Origin: Apostichopus japonicus
Taxonomy: Eukaryota; Echinodermata; Holothuroidea; Aspidochirotida; Stichopodidae
DNA length: 64,000 bases
Direction of reading: 5' to 3'
Assembly: GCF_037975245.1 (NCBI RefSeq)
Contig: NC_092577.1
Coordinates: 24,611,398 to 24,675,397, forward strand
Position 1 is the first letter of the stretch. Each line of letters opens with the position of its first letter. The notes under the pieces were generated by a model. The model was not told the DNA's origin, did no database searches, and was given only the letters and a program-made list of their open reading frames with translations. Of this stretch, positions 1-9,145 are shown piece after piece. Made by a program: the position numbers and the translations under genes.

Positions 1-87
1 AACATGCAAGAAGCTCATGTTTCCTTGCCATTCACTAAAACAAAATACAAGGTTCTTGGCTGTACTTTAACATAGTTGTTCACACAA

Positions 88-957
88 GGAGGCATTGATG
101 AAAGTGATGACTGGTGTGACCCACAGAGTATAGAGGAGTTCGACCTTTAAGATGACTGGTTCGACTGCAAGGAATCCCCTCCTATCCATGATGAAGCAGA
201 AGATGAAGCACGTAAACCACTTTATGAAGGTGCTCCACTAACTTTGGCAGAAAGTATGTTGATGATCCTGATGTTTTCAAGAAGCCATAGCATTACTGGT
301 GTTGCTCTGGTTGATTTGCTTGTGCTGATTTCAATCCAAAAGCCAAATATCTGCAAGACAACACTTCATGTGTTGAAAAAAATTTAGGGAACTCTAAAAA
401 TGTCTGTGAAATTCCACAAGTTCTGCAATTTTCGTAATTATTTACTAGGCTCCTCTGATTATGTTAGGTGCCCAGTATGCAGCAGTCATGTCTCAGAGAA
501 CAGTGGAATATCCTACTTTATAGAAATACCGATTATTAATCAAATTTGCATCTTAATGAAAAGGCAGGGATTTTATAATGACTTGCAGCATAGGTTCAAC
601 AGAAAGAAGAAAAACAGTGACAATATTTACGATGGAGAGCAGTACAACACGTGTTTTTGCTCCAGGAAAAGTTTTACATGAACCAAGAAACATATATCTC
701 TTATGTGGTATACAGATAGATGTCCCATCTTCAAATCATCAAAGGCCAGCCTTTGGCCTCTTTTTTCAATCAATGAGTTGCCGTATGAAGAACGGTTCCT
801 TAGAGAGAATTTGATTTACGCTGTATTGTGGCTTGGTTCACAACCGGCTGTGGGCACTTTTCTGAAACCATTCCTTGGTTCCATTAAAGAACTTGAAGAT
901 GGTGTAGAAGTTTACGCTCAGGACAAAAAGGAAATCGCATCAAAGGGCCACGTTCAT
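88..957 (+). pseudogene. tnp2-like transposase gene copy 1, N-terminal and central part
   Basis: Decayed N-terminal and middle part of a protein related to the tnp2/Transposase_21 (CACTA-type) family as found in animals. From about 88 to 387 one frame reads an acidic stretch, PLYEGAPLTLAES, then a helical block ending DLLVLIS; it carries one internal stop near 148. Next come VRCPVCSS (about 466-490), corresponding to the cysteine-rich knuckle, and PIFKSSKASLWPLFSINELP (727-789) with a following block up to LEDGVEVYAQ. These match in order the better preserved copy at 58076-62640 (PLYDGA, ALRHILTKVAV, CTVCGKNN, FQSGKGSVWPI, KPFVDEFHNLAEDGV). The frame changes several times. The gene is cut at 958 by a LINE and resumes after 5882. 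It is clearly a pseudogene. The family call rests on memory of family motifs and on the second copy. Confidence 0.6.
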
Positions 958-958
958 T
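950..958. repeat. Target-site duplication of LINE copy A (left)
   Basis: The 9-mer ACGTTCATT lies directly before the start of LINE A. The identical 9-mer at 5882-5890 lies directly after its 3' end (...GTAAAAAGCA). This fixes the element at 959-5881 and shows insertion by target-primed reverse transcription into the tnp2-like gene. Confidence 0.85.
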
Positions 959-1174
959 GGCAGTTGGCTTTCGTGGAGTGCGGACGTGTTTTTCGCTCTC
1001 GCTCTTCATCTGTTACAGCTGTTTTTGTACTGTGCTGTGCTATACTTCCCGCCAGGCGGGTGTGATAGCTTGTGTTCGTGTGTTTTCCTCAGTTCGTATA
1101 TCGTTTGTTGTTTCACTATCCGGTCTTTTGTTTGTTTTGTGTTACTCCCCTGTGGCCTAGCCACCTTCGGTATC

Positions 1175-2317
1175 ATGGCATCGCGCCGTGATTCTCGGAT
1201 AGTTAAGTTGTCGTTCACCGGTGAACAAGCTGTTCCACCGGTGCAAGTTTTTAGTATTTTGAAGAGCAAGGGTGTTGTTGTGCCTGGAGAGGTTGATGCT
1301 TTGCAAGCTCTCCAGGGTCGTAATACGTACGATTTACGTTTTACCAGTGACGTGGCCCGTCAGAAAGGGGTCACTTTGCTGAGTAACGTCGAGGGGATGA
1401 CAGTTACTCCATACGAGCGATCCGTATGGGTAACTATCATCCACGTAGGACTAGAGGTGCGGCAGGAACTTGTCGTAACGGTTTTGGGTCGGTTCGGGGC
1501 TGTCAAGGCTGCCAAAATGTGCTCCTATGCACAAGCCCCTGGGGTGTTGAACGGGCACCGACAGGTTCGGATCGACCTGAAACAGGACATTCCCTCCTTC
1601 CTGTTTATAGCAGGGCACAAAGCCCACGTGCGGTATCCCGGTCAGCCCCGTACCTGCTTCAGGTGTGGGGAGACCGGGCACGAAGCCAAGGGCTGCCCAA
1701 ACAAGAAATGTGGGCGCTGCCTTCGTCTTGGGCATGATAGCACCGCTTGCCCAAACGAGGTTGTGTGTTCACTATGTGGGAAGGAGGGACATGTCTTTCG
1801 AGCTTGTCCCTCCTCTTATGTCTCTAGGACTAAGAGTGGGGGTAAGTCAAGTTCCGACGCACCTAGTACTTCACGAGAGGAGGGGGAATCTGGTGGGATT
1901 TTACCCTCCCCTGCACCTGGTTCACCCTCCCCCGTCGTTGCAGACCCCAACCCCGTGCCCGCACCGAGAAAGTCTCCACCAGCTTCCCCCACCAACTCGT
2001 CCAGTTCCGTCCCCAGTCCGCCGCCGGTATCGCCAGATCCGGAGGCTTTGTCTGACGGAGAATCGGTGGTCATCGATTCTCCGGAGGTTCTGTCCGACGG
2101 CGACTCCGGGGACTCGGTGGTCATCGGGTCTCCGGAGGCTCTGTCTGACAGCGACTCCGGGGGCTCGGTGATCGTCGAGCCAAAACGTGCCACTGGGACG
2201 AGCTGGTACGACGAGATGGGGGAACCCTCTCTAAAAAGGTCGGCCTCAAGTGACGACTCGGACGACGATATGTCGTCTAGAGCGCGCTTGAAGCTTACAG
2301 AATCGTCGTCGGCGTAG
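1175..2317 (+). CDS. LINE A ORF1, nucleic-acid-binding protein with CCHC knuckles
   Basis: An intact 380-residue ORF1. The open frame runs further upstream to 986, but the start at 1175 (MASRRDSR) is chosen because copies B (32003) and C (47347) have the same ATG in the same context. Three zinc knuckles follow each other in the middle: CFRCGETGHEAKGC, CGRCLRLGHDSTAC and CSLCGKEGHVFRAC. The C-terminal third is rich in Pro, Ser, Asp and Glu, with an imperfectly repeated unit beginning LSDG or LSDS. It appears three times here but twice in copies B and C. Such proteins bind the element RNA in the cytoplasmic particle. ORF2 starts 20 bases after this stop. This is the best preserved ORF1 in the window. 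Confidence 0.85.
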   Translation: MASRRDSRIVKLSFTGEQAVPPVQVFSILKSKGVVVPGEVDALQALQGRNTYDLRFTSDVARQKGVTLLSNVEGMTVTPYERSVWVTIIHVGLEVRQELVVTVLGRFGAVKAAKMCSYAQAPGVLNGHRQVRIDLKQDIPSFLFIAGHKAHVRYPGQPRTCFRCGETGHEAKGCPNKKCGRCLRLGHDSTACPNEVVCSLCGKEGHVFRACPSSYVSRTKSGGKSSSDAPSTSREEGESGGILPSPAPGSPSPVVADPNPVPAPRKSPPASPTNSSSSVPSPPPVSPDPEALSDGESVVIDSPEVLSDGDSGDSVVIGSPEALSDSDSGGSVIVEPKRATGTSWYDEMGEPSLKRSASSDDSDDDMSSRARLKLTESSSA

Positions 2318-2337
2318 TTTTGCCCCATTGCCCTCTC

Positions 2338-5300
2338 ATGGCCCATACATTTTCAGTTGCCACTTTGAACGTGAATGGCATGAGGGATCATCGCAAGCGC
2401 AGTCGCATTTTCCAATATTGTATTTCAATGGAGGTCGACTGCGTTTGCCTGCAAGAAACACATATTTTGGAAGAAGATGTCCCTCTATGGGCTTATGAGT
2501 GGGGTGGTGGGCTGCATGCTTCGTTTGGTTCGTCTTCATCCTGTGGCACTGTCATCCTTCTGTCACCTCGTCAGGCGGGTTGTGCCACTAGGGTGGAGAC
2601 GGATCACGAGGGCCGATTGGTTTGCATTCTTTTCAAGTATCCACAGGGTAACATCTCCCTCTGCAATGTGTATGCTCCCAATCGGCCTTCTGCTAGACGA
2701 GAATTTTTTAACACGCTGCCTTCCTTTGTTCCTGGTAGTGCACCATGTGTCATGGTCGGAGACTTTAACTGTGTCGCAGACTCGGGTCTTGACAGACTCG
2801 GGGCTTCTGTGTCTGCTAGTCCTGACGCTGGGATCACAGAATTGGAAAGATTCACTTCGGCCCACCTTTTAGCCGATGTCTGGAGGCATATGCACCCGTG
2901 TTGTACGGTGTATACGTGGGTGAGGCCTAACGGAGAAGATGCCTCCAGGATAGATCGAGTGTATGCGCCCGTAAGTTTTACATTTTCGGGTTGCGAGACG
3001 CTCAGCTGTCCGCTCTCTGACCATGACACTGTGGTAGCACGTTTTGTTTTGCCTTCCATTTTCCCCATCGGGCGGGGCCTATGGAAGCTTAACTGTCGGA
3101 TTCTTGGCGAGGCAGAGTTCCGCCAGGGTTTCGAGACCAGGTACAAAGGATGGCAAACATTGAAGCCGGCCTTTGCTTCTACATCCCAGTGGTGGGATGA
3201 TGTCAAGTTGCGCATCAAACGCTACGCAATTCAGTATTGCGTGACCCGCGCAAGGCGTCGAAGAGAAAAATTCTCGAAGCTGTGCGCGGAGGTGAAGTTT
3301 GGCGACCCTTCGGCTGTCATCGCTTTGCAGACTTATCTCGATGAAAAGTACCACGGTGCCCGCGTCAGGGCCCGTGTCGAAGCGGTGGAAGCCGAGGAGC
3401 GCCCTTCACTGAGGTTTTACCAGTCCGTTAGCTCATCGGCAGGTGACAGACGCGTCCCGTCTGTGCGCGCTACTGATGGGACCGTGGTTAGTGACCCTCA
3501 CGGCATTGTCCGCGTATATAAAGAGTATTATTCGAGTTTGTTTACGCGTGGCAATGTCGACTTGTCGGCACAGGCTAAATTATTGAGGGGAATCTCAAAA
3601 ACCGTTCCCCACGATGTCAATGATATTTTGGGGGGGGGGGGGGAATTACCACTGTTGAGCTTTGGAAGGCGCTTTCGAAGATGAAGAATGGCAAGTCCCC
3701 GGGTTCGGACGGGCTTCCGAGGGAGTTGTACCGAACCTTCTGGGCAATAATAGGACCCGACATCAGAGCCGTCTTCGAGGACGCCTTCCAAAACGGACTG
3801 TTAAACCAAAGATTACTTTGCTGCCCAAGTCTGGGGACTCCTTGGATCCCCGTAACAAGCGTCCGATCACCTTGTTAAATGTGGACTACAAGTTGCTGGC
3901 TAAGGCTTTGTGCAACCGCCTTGCACTGGCTATGCCGCATCTTGTGGGTGATCTCCAGACTTGTGCAGTGAAGGGTCATTGCATCCAGCAGAACTTGTGG
4001 TTGATGCGCGACTTGACCGACTTTGTTATTGAGCGTGATCTGCCATGTGCATTGGTGTCTCTGGACCAGCAGAAGGCCTTTGACATGGTGGATCGCGGGT
4101 TTTTAATGAACGTATTGGAGACGTTTCAGTTGCACCCAAATTTTCGTAAATGGATTTCTGTTTTGTATGAAGAAAGTTTCAGTTCTGTTATCGTAAATGG
4201 GTTTTGTTCGGAGGTTTTTAACGTAGAGAGGGGGGTGCGCCAGGGGTGCCCTCTGTCTCCATTACTTTATGTTTTGTTTAGCGAGTCCCTCTCTCGTCTT
4301 TTGGAAAGGGACTCCAGACTTGTTCCATTCGTTGTGCCAGGGGGTGCCAAAGTGAAATGCGCTCAATATGCAGATGACGTGACATGTGTTGTTTCGAGTC
4401 TGGGCTCCTTTCGCGCACTCTCGCAGGATTTATCTATTTTTGAGAGAGCTACCGGGGCGAAGTTGAATCCAGAAAAGACAAAGGGCCTTCGTCTTGGTAG
4501 CTGGAGATACAGAGACTTACCATTCGGTGCGTCGTGGTCGGATCAGAATATCAAAATTAATGGTATATGGTTCGGCTACGATGCACCTGGTGATGTCACC
4601 TGGAGCGAGAGGGCTGAGGTATTTGAGAGCAGGCTCGAAACCTTTGGCACCCGCTGGCTTTCGATCCTAGGGAAAGTCACCGTAGTTAATCGTTTTGTTT
4701 CGCCCATCTTGTGGTACCCGGGCGCGGTGTATCCAATTCCGCGTCGCGTCCTGGTGCGGTTGGAGAGAGCGATATTTTCATTTATTTGGTCGGGTGGTAC
4801 AGAGCTTGTCAAAAGGGCGGTCATGTACCAAAAACTGGAGAAGGGTGGGTTAGGGGTGGTTCATCTGGGAAGTAAGTTAACTTGCTTGTTATTTAAGCAG
4901 TTGTTTGTAGCGGTAACTGACCCAGGGTTGCCTTGTTCATATTTTGTACGTTTTTGGGGCGGTTTGCACCTGCGTCGATGGGTCCCGGCGCTGTTTAGCA
5001 ACAGAGAACCGCATAGTAGTACTCCAAACAGGGCGGTGCGTGTCATTTGCTCCGCTCTGATTGAGTTGCCCCCTGTTGACCTGTCACAGCCGGCCCTCGT
5101 TCACAGTTCGTTGCGGGATAGGGCCTTGAATGCAATTTTTGTACAGGGACGTCATCCTGTCGAAGTATGGCGTTCGGTGCATTCAAGGCTGAATGGTTGC
5201 AGGCTCCGTGACCTTGCATGGAGAATTGCACACGGTGCCTTGGTGACCAATCTGAAAAGGTATCACTGGCGACTGGGTGATGGACTGTGCCCGAGGACCG

Positions 5301-5719
5301 GCTGTGACAGCTTAGAGAGTACTGCCCATGTTTTTTGGCATTGCCCCTTTGTTTTGAACTTGTGGGAGTGGTTTCAGTCCTGGACCGACCGTTTAACGGG
5401 AGACCGTTCCTGGTCGGTAGGACAGGGTTTTGTTTTGTATGGATTAGATCCTCCAGTTTGTTCCGTTGCTGTGTTGCAGCGTATTATTTATGTTTGTTCT
5501 GTTGTAAAAAAACTTATTTGGAGGAATAGATGTGATGTTGTTTTTAGGGGGAAATTTGCCAGTTGGCAGGCAGTCCTGGAGGCGGTGAAGTCTGACATTC
5601 GCCTTCAGGTTGAAGGCGATTTTCGCCGTCTATCTAGGGCTGCCTTTTTTGGACGGTGGTGTGCTGGGGAAGGGTGTTTTGTTTCGCTGCGTGCTGGTCG
5701 TCCTTTTGTAGTTTTTTAA
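2338..5719 (+). pseudogene. LINE A ORF2, endonuclease/reverse transcriptase, two frameshifts
   Basis: Starts at MAHTFSVATLNVNG. The first block is an AP-endonuclease-like domain: LQETH, NVYAPN, VGDFNCV, SRIDRVY and PLSDHD are visible in order. The reverse transcriptase follows: KNGKSPGSDGLP, ITLLNVDYKLLAKAL, LVSLDQQKAFDMVD, VRQGCPLSPLLY and the catalytic QYADDV (about 4362-4380). A C-terminal region of about 450 residues has a Cys/His cluster near CPRTGCDSLESTAHVFWHC. Two lesions break the frame relative to copies D and E: a run of 14 G at 3630-3643, where B has six G, a C and two G, and a 16-bp deletion near 3812. After 3812 the frame is open to 5719. All motifs are present but the protein cannot be made whole from this copy. 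Confidence 0.88.
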
Positions 5720-5839
5720 TATTTCAGTGGGGGGTTGGGCGTTTTGTCTCTGCAGGTCGGTGAGCGTATGTACTTTTTTTGGCTCGCTTGACCTGAGGTT
5801 CGTTTGTAAGAATGGGATGGTTTGGTAGTGCCGTTTGGC

Positions 5840-5881
5840 CGTGACGTTTTGTATCCCGTATGACGGGTCACGTAAAAAGCA
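5840..5881 (+). other. 3'-terminal hairpin of LINE A
   Basis: The element ends with an RNA hairpin. CGTGA (5840-5844) pairs with TCACG (5868-5872), and CCCGT (5855-5859) pairs with ACGGG (5863-5867) around an ATG loop. An unpaired 10-base stretch lies on the 5' side. The end is GTAAAAAGCA. In copies B and E the inner stem reads CCCGC with a matching G, a compensatory change. The likely role is recognition by the element's own reverse transcriptase; that is inference. Confidence 0.65.
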
Positions 5882-6920
5882 ACGTTCATTTGCTATGAAT
5901 CTTGCTGATGGAATGGCTATTGTGTAGAGGGACACAGTTCTGCTTGGAGTATGTAAGAAATTGTTGTAGTTACGGTTCGACACATCTCATTCCAAAGAAG
6001 TATTTTCTTCAACCAAACTGCTTGACAATATTGATATGCGACTTAGCAAGATAAAGCCTCCACATTTCATTTCCAGGAGTATTAAAGATCATTTGGGTTA
6101 TTGGAAGGCATCGGAATATAGAGCATGGCTGTTTAATTACTCTTTACCAGCTCTGAAGGGTTTAATGAATGACATTTTTTTAGCATTATGCATTACTAGT
6201 AGAGGCAGTTGTCATTTTGAATAGTGACAGTATTTCTGTCAATGATATTAAATGCTGTGAAAGTTTACTTATCCAGTTTTGTTACTCGTTTGGGACATTA
6301 TATGAAGACAGGTACTGCCTTTCTGTGGTTCATGGGCTTCTCCATCTTCCAGGTGTAGTGAGAAATCCTGGTCCACTGTGGGTGTATTCATGCTTTGCAT
6401 ATGAAGAATCAATGGGAAATTATTGCACATGGTGCAGGGCACCAAAAAAATTCATTTGCAAATAGCAAATAATTTGTCTTCTTTGCTGAAGGTTCCAGAG
6501 TTATTGCAAAATGTATCTGTTGGGGCAGATACATTGAAGTATGTTAAAAAACTATCAGTTAAGAAGAAACCTGCCTCAAAGACAGGGGTGATAGATGACT
6601 TCATTTCAGTGGTTGGTCGTCTTTTGCAATGTAATGAGTCAGATCTGTTGCCATTGATAGTTGAATGTATTGGTCATAAACCACAGCTTTTTTTCGTCTT
6701 CAGCTGAATGACATGTTATTTTACAGCAGTGACTACAAACTTGTGACCAAAAGAAATTCAAACACTGTCAGATACCTAGAAGAGGTAGTTACATTTTTTG
6801 GGCCACATAAAGTACTGTATTAAATGTTGAAAATGCTGCAGTTGCTCTGCGAAATGTATGTGCTCGTCAGATTATCTTGCTGTGATAAAGCACATGAACT
6901 CTGTGGCTGAAAGCATTGCT
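5882..6920 (+). pseudogene. tnp2-like transposase gene copy 1, C-terminal part
   Basis: Continuation of the 88-957 gene after LINE A. Recognisable blocks in order: GYWKASEYRAWLFNYSLPAL (about 6097-6156), YCLSVVHGLLHLPGVVRNPG (about 6313-6372), PLWVYSCFAYEE, and after frameshifts a C-terminal stretch LNDMLFYSSDYKL (about 6702-6740) followed by VTKRNSNTVRY. The second copy has the equivalents HWKASEFRSWILFYSLPVL, NVHLLLHLADTVRNCGPLWS and SVILDGQIFS in the same order. Several stops and frame changes are present. The expected zone between the LINE insertion and 6030 is strongly degraded. The downstream edge is vague and abuts a long palindrome. Confidence 0.55.
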
Positions 6921-6922
6921 GC

Positions 6923-7094
6923 AAATTGTACAACAACATTAACATTAGACCATGTTTCGATGGTTAAAAATCAAGGTGATGTTTTTTTTTTCCTAGCTCA
7001 GCAATGTACTTCACATGTATGATATGAAAAAAAAACATCACCCTCATTTTTAACCATCGAAAGATGGTCTAATTTTAATGTTGTTCTGCAATTT
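6923..7094. repeat. Long imperfect palindrome (about 65-bp arms)
   Basis: The left arm (about 6923-6992) and right arm (about 7026-7094) are near-perfect inverted copies around a loop of some 33 bases. Shared segments include AACAACATTAACATTAGACC, TCGATGGTTAAAAAT and GATGTTTTTTTTT with their complements. It follows the end of the tnp2-like pseudogene. It could be a palindromic MITE or a hairpin-forming terminal structure. I see no target duplication. Confidence 0.75.
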
Positions 7095-7893
7095 CGGCAT
7101 GTATTTTCATGCAGTTTGAAAATCCAGAAGAATCTTTCATTGCACAAGCTCCAAATTTACTACAGAGTGACTAAAGGGTGGAGTAATATTCTATCTTTTG
7201 CTGCTAGACTAATACCAATTTGAATGTTTAGTTTTCAGTAGGAAATCATTGTGAAACATGAATAAAAGCTGTGTATATATTCAGCTATTCTGCTCATATT
7301 AGGGCATTGTGCTCATATTAGGGCATTCTGCTCATATTAGGGCAAGCATGAAAAGGAATTGGTATGTATTTTGAGGCTGGGGGATTGAGTGGAGAAAGAG
7401 GTGTGGTAGTAATTGATATACGTAATTACAGTAAATTCCAAATTGTACTTCGTTATCAACAATGGAGCATTAGCCTCAAGTCAGTGGTGTAGTGCAAGGA
7501 ACACCCTTACTGGTTTTAATTATGAATTCACAATTGACATTCCATGTGTCATACTTATTTTGGCTTATTAACAAAAGATGGGTTTCTCCCTCTATTTTGA
7601 TATTCTTTCTATTGTTTGGGTGATACATTTCTGTATGATGACTGTAAATAAATTTCATTTCACTACATGTTCTTTGTGATGAGGTGTCTTCTTTCTAAGA
7701 TGTTGTTAACTTACATTAGATATTGTTTGTCAGTCTCTGAAAAAAATGTTGCCCTGTTTTCCTCCTATTCCCCAAGGTGCACAAGCATCTTGATTTCATT
7801 GAAGATCATTTGAAGTAACATTTCACTGGAAGCCTGCATTTTTATTTCTACTGTAACTATTTCTCATTGTAAGTGTGCCTCATGATTATTCAG
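7095..7893. other. Intergenic DNA without recognised gene
   Basis: AT-rich DNA. The only clear structure is a three-copy tandem repeat at 7291-7345. ORFs here are short and unlike anything I recognise. Confidence 0.5.
7291..7345. repeat. Tandem repeat, three copies of a 19-bp unit
   Basis: The unit TGCTCATATTAGGGCATTG occurs three times in a row (7291, 7310, 7329), with single-base changes in the last bases of the unit. Confidence 0.85.
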
Positions 7894-8054
7894 TGTGTGA
7901 GGTCATGCCCTCTGTTTGGTCATTCCTGCATGTGGCATTCAGAGTTCCAGGGACCTCACCTGCATTCCAGATCTGCGTAGAGTCAGTTGTGTGACCAGAT
8001 ACTTTATATATACACCTTATACTATACTTGTGCCAGGGTGTGGCAGCCAGTGCA

Positions 8055-8066
8055 ATCCATACCAAT
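8055..8066. repeat. Target-site duplication flanking the U2-headed SINE (left; right copy 8254-8265)
   Basis: ATCCATACCAAT occurs exactly at 8055-8066 and at 8254-8265, directly before and after the SINE. This 12-bp perfect duplication marks a retroposition event into the LTR. Confidence 0.88.
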
Positions 8067-8253
8067 CGCTTCTCGGCCTTTTGGCTAAGATCATGTGTAG
8101 TATCTGTTCCCTTTCGGGAATGGTGATGCACACCTGACGATGATCACACAGTCACAGTCCCGATGCAAGGGGACTGGGGTTAGAAGCGGAACAGTCGTTC
8201 AGTAGTTTGGTTTTCGTGCCCAGGTTCATTCCTGGGCGACTTTTTCTTAAAGT
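8065..8253 (+). mobile_element. SINE with a U2 snRNA-derived 5' head
   Basis: The first 45 bases reproduce the highly conserved 5' end of U2 snRNA: stem-loop I (ATCGCTTCTCGGCC with TTTTGGCTAAGAT) and the branch-site-pairing block GTGTAGTATCTGTTC, with one change (ATCATG for ATCAAG). From 8109 on it no longer resembles U2. The body folds into three evident hairpins: TTCCC/GGGAA (8107-8120), CAGTCCC/GGGACTG (8155-8176) and GCCCAGG/CCTGGGC (8218-8237). It ends GACTTTTTCTTAAAGT. Perfect 12-bp target duplications enclose it. SINEs with snRNA-derived heads are known in a few animals. The body is unknown to me. It is not a functional U2 gene, because the Sm site and 3' domains of U2 are absent. Confidence 0.8.
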
Positions 8254-8521
8254 ATCCATACCAATACTGTGTGACTTTGTCACGGGATTTTCGTTTATAT
8301 AGGAGTAAAGGATACCAAAGAGGTACGATTTTACTGTTGCGGTTTACGGAGTTTTGTGATGCTTGCGATTTACTGATTATTTGTGATATATTTGTACGTT
8401 AATAGAGAATTTATATATATATATATTTTTGGTACTTTTCACGGATTGAATAGATGCGTAATCCGGTAGAAGCCTTAGTGTCCTCTTTTCTAACCTACAT
8501 CTCTACACCACTACGGCTACA

Positions 8522-8897
8522 GTGAAAACTCTCTACATCAGAATTTAAGCTACCTTGCATTCATACTCGTAATATGTGTATATGAGTTTAAGTGTTGAGC
8601 GGTTATGTAATGTGAGTGTATGCGTAGTAAGTACTATTAATTGCATTACTATTATTCAAGCCTAGCGATGCGTAAGCTAGACCGAACCACTTATTTTCGT
8701 ACTAGCTCAACACATGCATAATGCCGTTAACGTCTTTTTGTAAGTCTCACCATACGATTCGAGAGTAGTAGTTTTTGATTGTATAAAACTCCACATGTAT
8801 TACGTTGTACACGATATACCTTACTATGAGTATGACCGAGCTCTTAACGAAATCTAGTAGCAAGGGATCAGTTCAAAATTAAGCAACTGATGCTGCA
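8522..8897 (+). other. BEL/Pao leader region
   Basis: Sequence between the 5' LTR and the first coding trace. It should hold the primer-binding site, but I could not assign a tRNA to GTGAAAACTC after the LTR end. No ORF of note. Confidence 0.4.
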
Positions 8898-9095
8898 TTG
8901 GGTAATACTCGGGAAAGAACTCATACCGAAAAGGGTTTGCAGTGGGAAATAGAACAGAAGGGAAGGATATTCAGAGATGCACTTTCTGCTTGGCGGCGTC
9001 AAGCAGGAGGATTGAGTAGTGAGCTTTGGGAAGCACGTAACTGCATACAAAATGCCATTACCCTTAAGGTCAACGTCAATGAATATACCGAATAA
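8898..9095 (+). pseudogene. BEL/Pao gag-like fragment
   Basis: A 65-codon open stretch containing EIEQKGRIFRDALSAWRRQA, followed by ELWEARNCIQNAI. Its position just after the leader and its charged helical character suggest the remains of gag or an upstream part of the polyprotein. It is followed almost at once by reverse transcriptase, so most of gag and the protease have been lost. The assignment is by position only. Confidence 0.35.
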
Positions 9096-9145
9096 TCGAT
9101 CTCTTGCTTGGCATCTTTTCAGTAAACTTCAGAAAAGATTAAAAG

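Larger units (their letters stand above)
959..5881 (+). mobile_element. Non-LTR retrotransposon (Tx1/L1-type LINE), copy A, full length
   Basis: A 4.9-kb LINE flanked by a perfect 9-bp duplication. Order: 5' UTR (959-1174), ORF1 with three CCHC knuckles (1175-2317), ORF2 with an N-terminal AP-type endonuclease and a reverse transcriptase (2338-5719), then a 3' UTR of about 160 bp ending in a hairpin and GTAAAAAGCA, with no poly(A). The NVNGMR and LQETH endonuclease motifs and the ITLLNVDYKLLAKAL reverse-transcriptase block resemble the Tx1/L1 group; that placement comes from memory of motifs. Copies B and C/D/E in this window are close relatives. Copy A shares its variants with D. It is the only copy with a visible target duplication. 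Confidence 0.92.
7894..8521 (+). repeat. 5' LTR of the BEL/Pao element, with inserted SINE
   Basis: Matches the 3' LTR at 12077-12443 over its start (to about 7918), its middle (about 8268-8357) and its end (about 8358-8521). It carries about 350 bp that the 3' LTR lacks (about 7919-8267); this includes the SINE at 8065-8253. It lacks about 87 bp that the 3' LTR has. It begins TG and ends CA as usual for LTRs. Confidence 0.85.

Noticed and set aside
1816..2346. Long open frame (176 codons) antisense to LINE A ORF1, also open in copies B and C
   Set aside because: It mirrors the Pro/Ser/Asp-rich repeats of ORF1 and is best explained by codon bias on the sense strand.
8065..8253. Functional U2 snRNA gene
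   Set aside because: Only the first 45 bases match U2; the Sm site and 3' stem-loops are absent and insertion duplications flank it.
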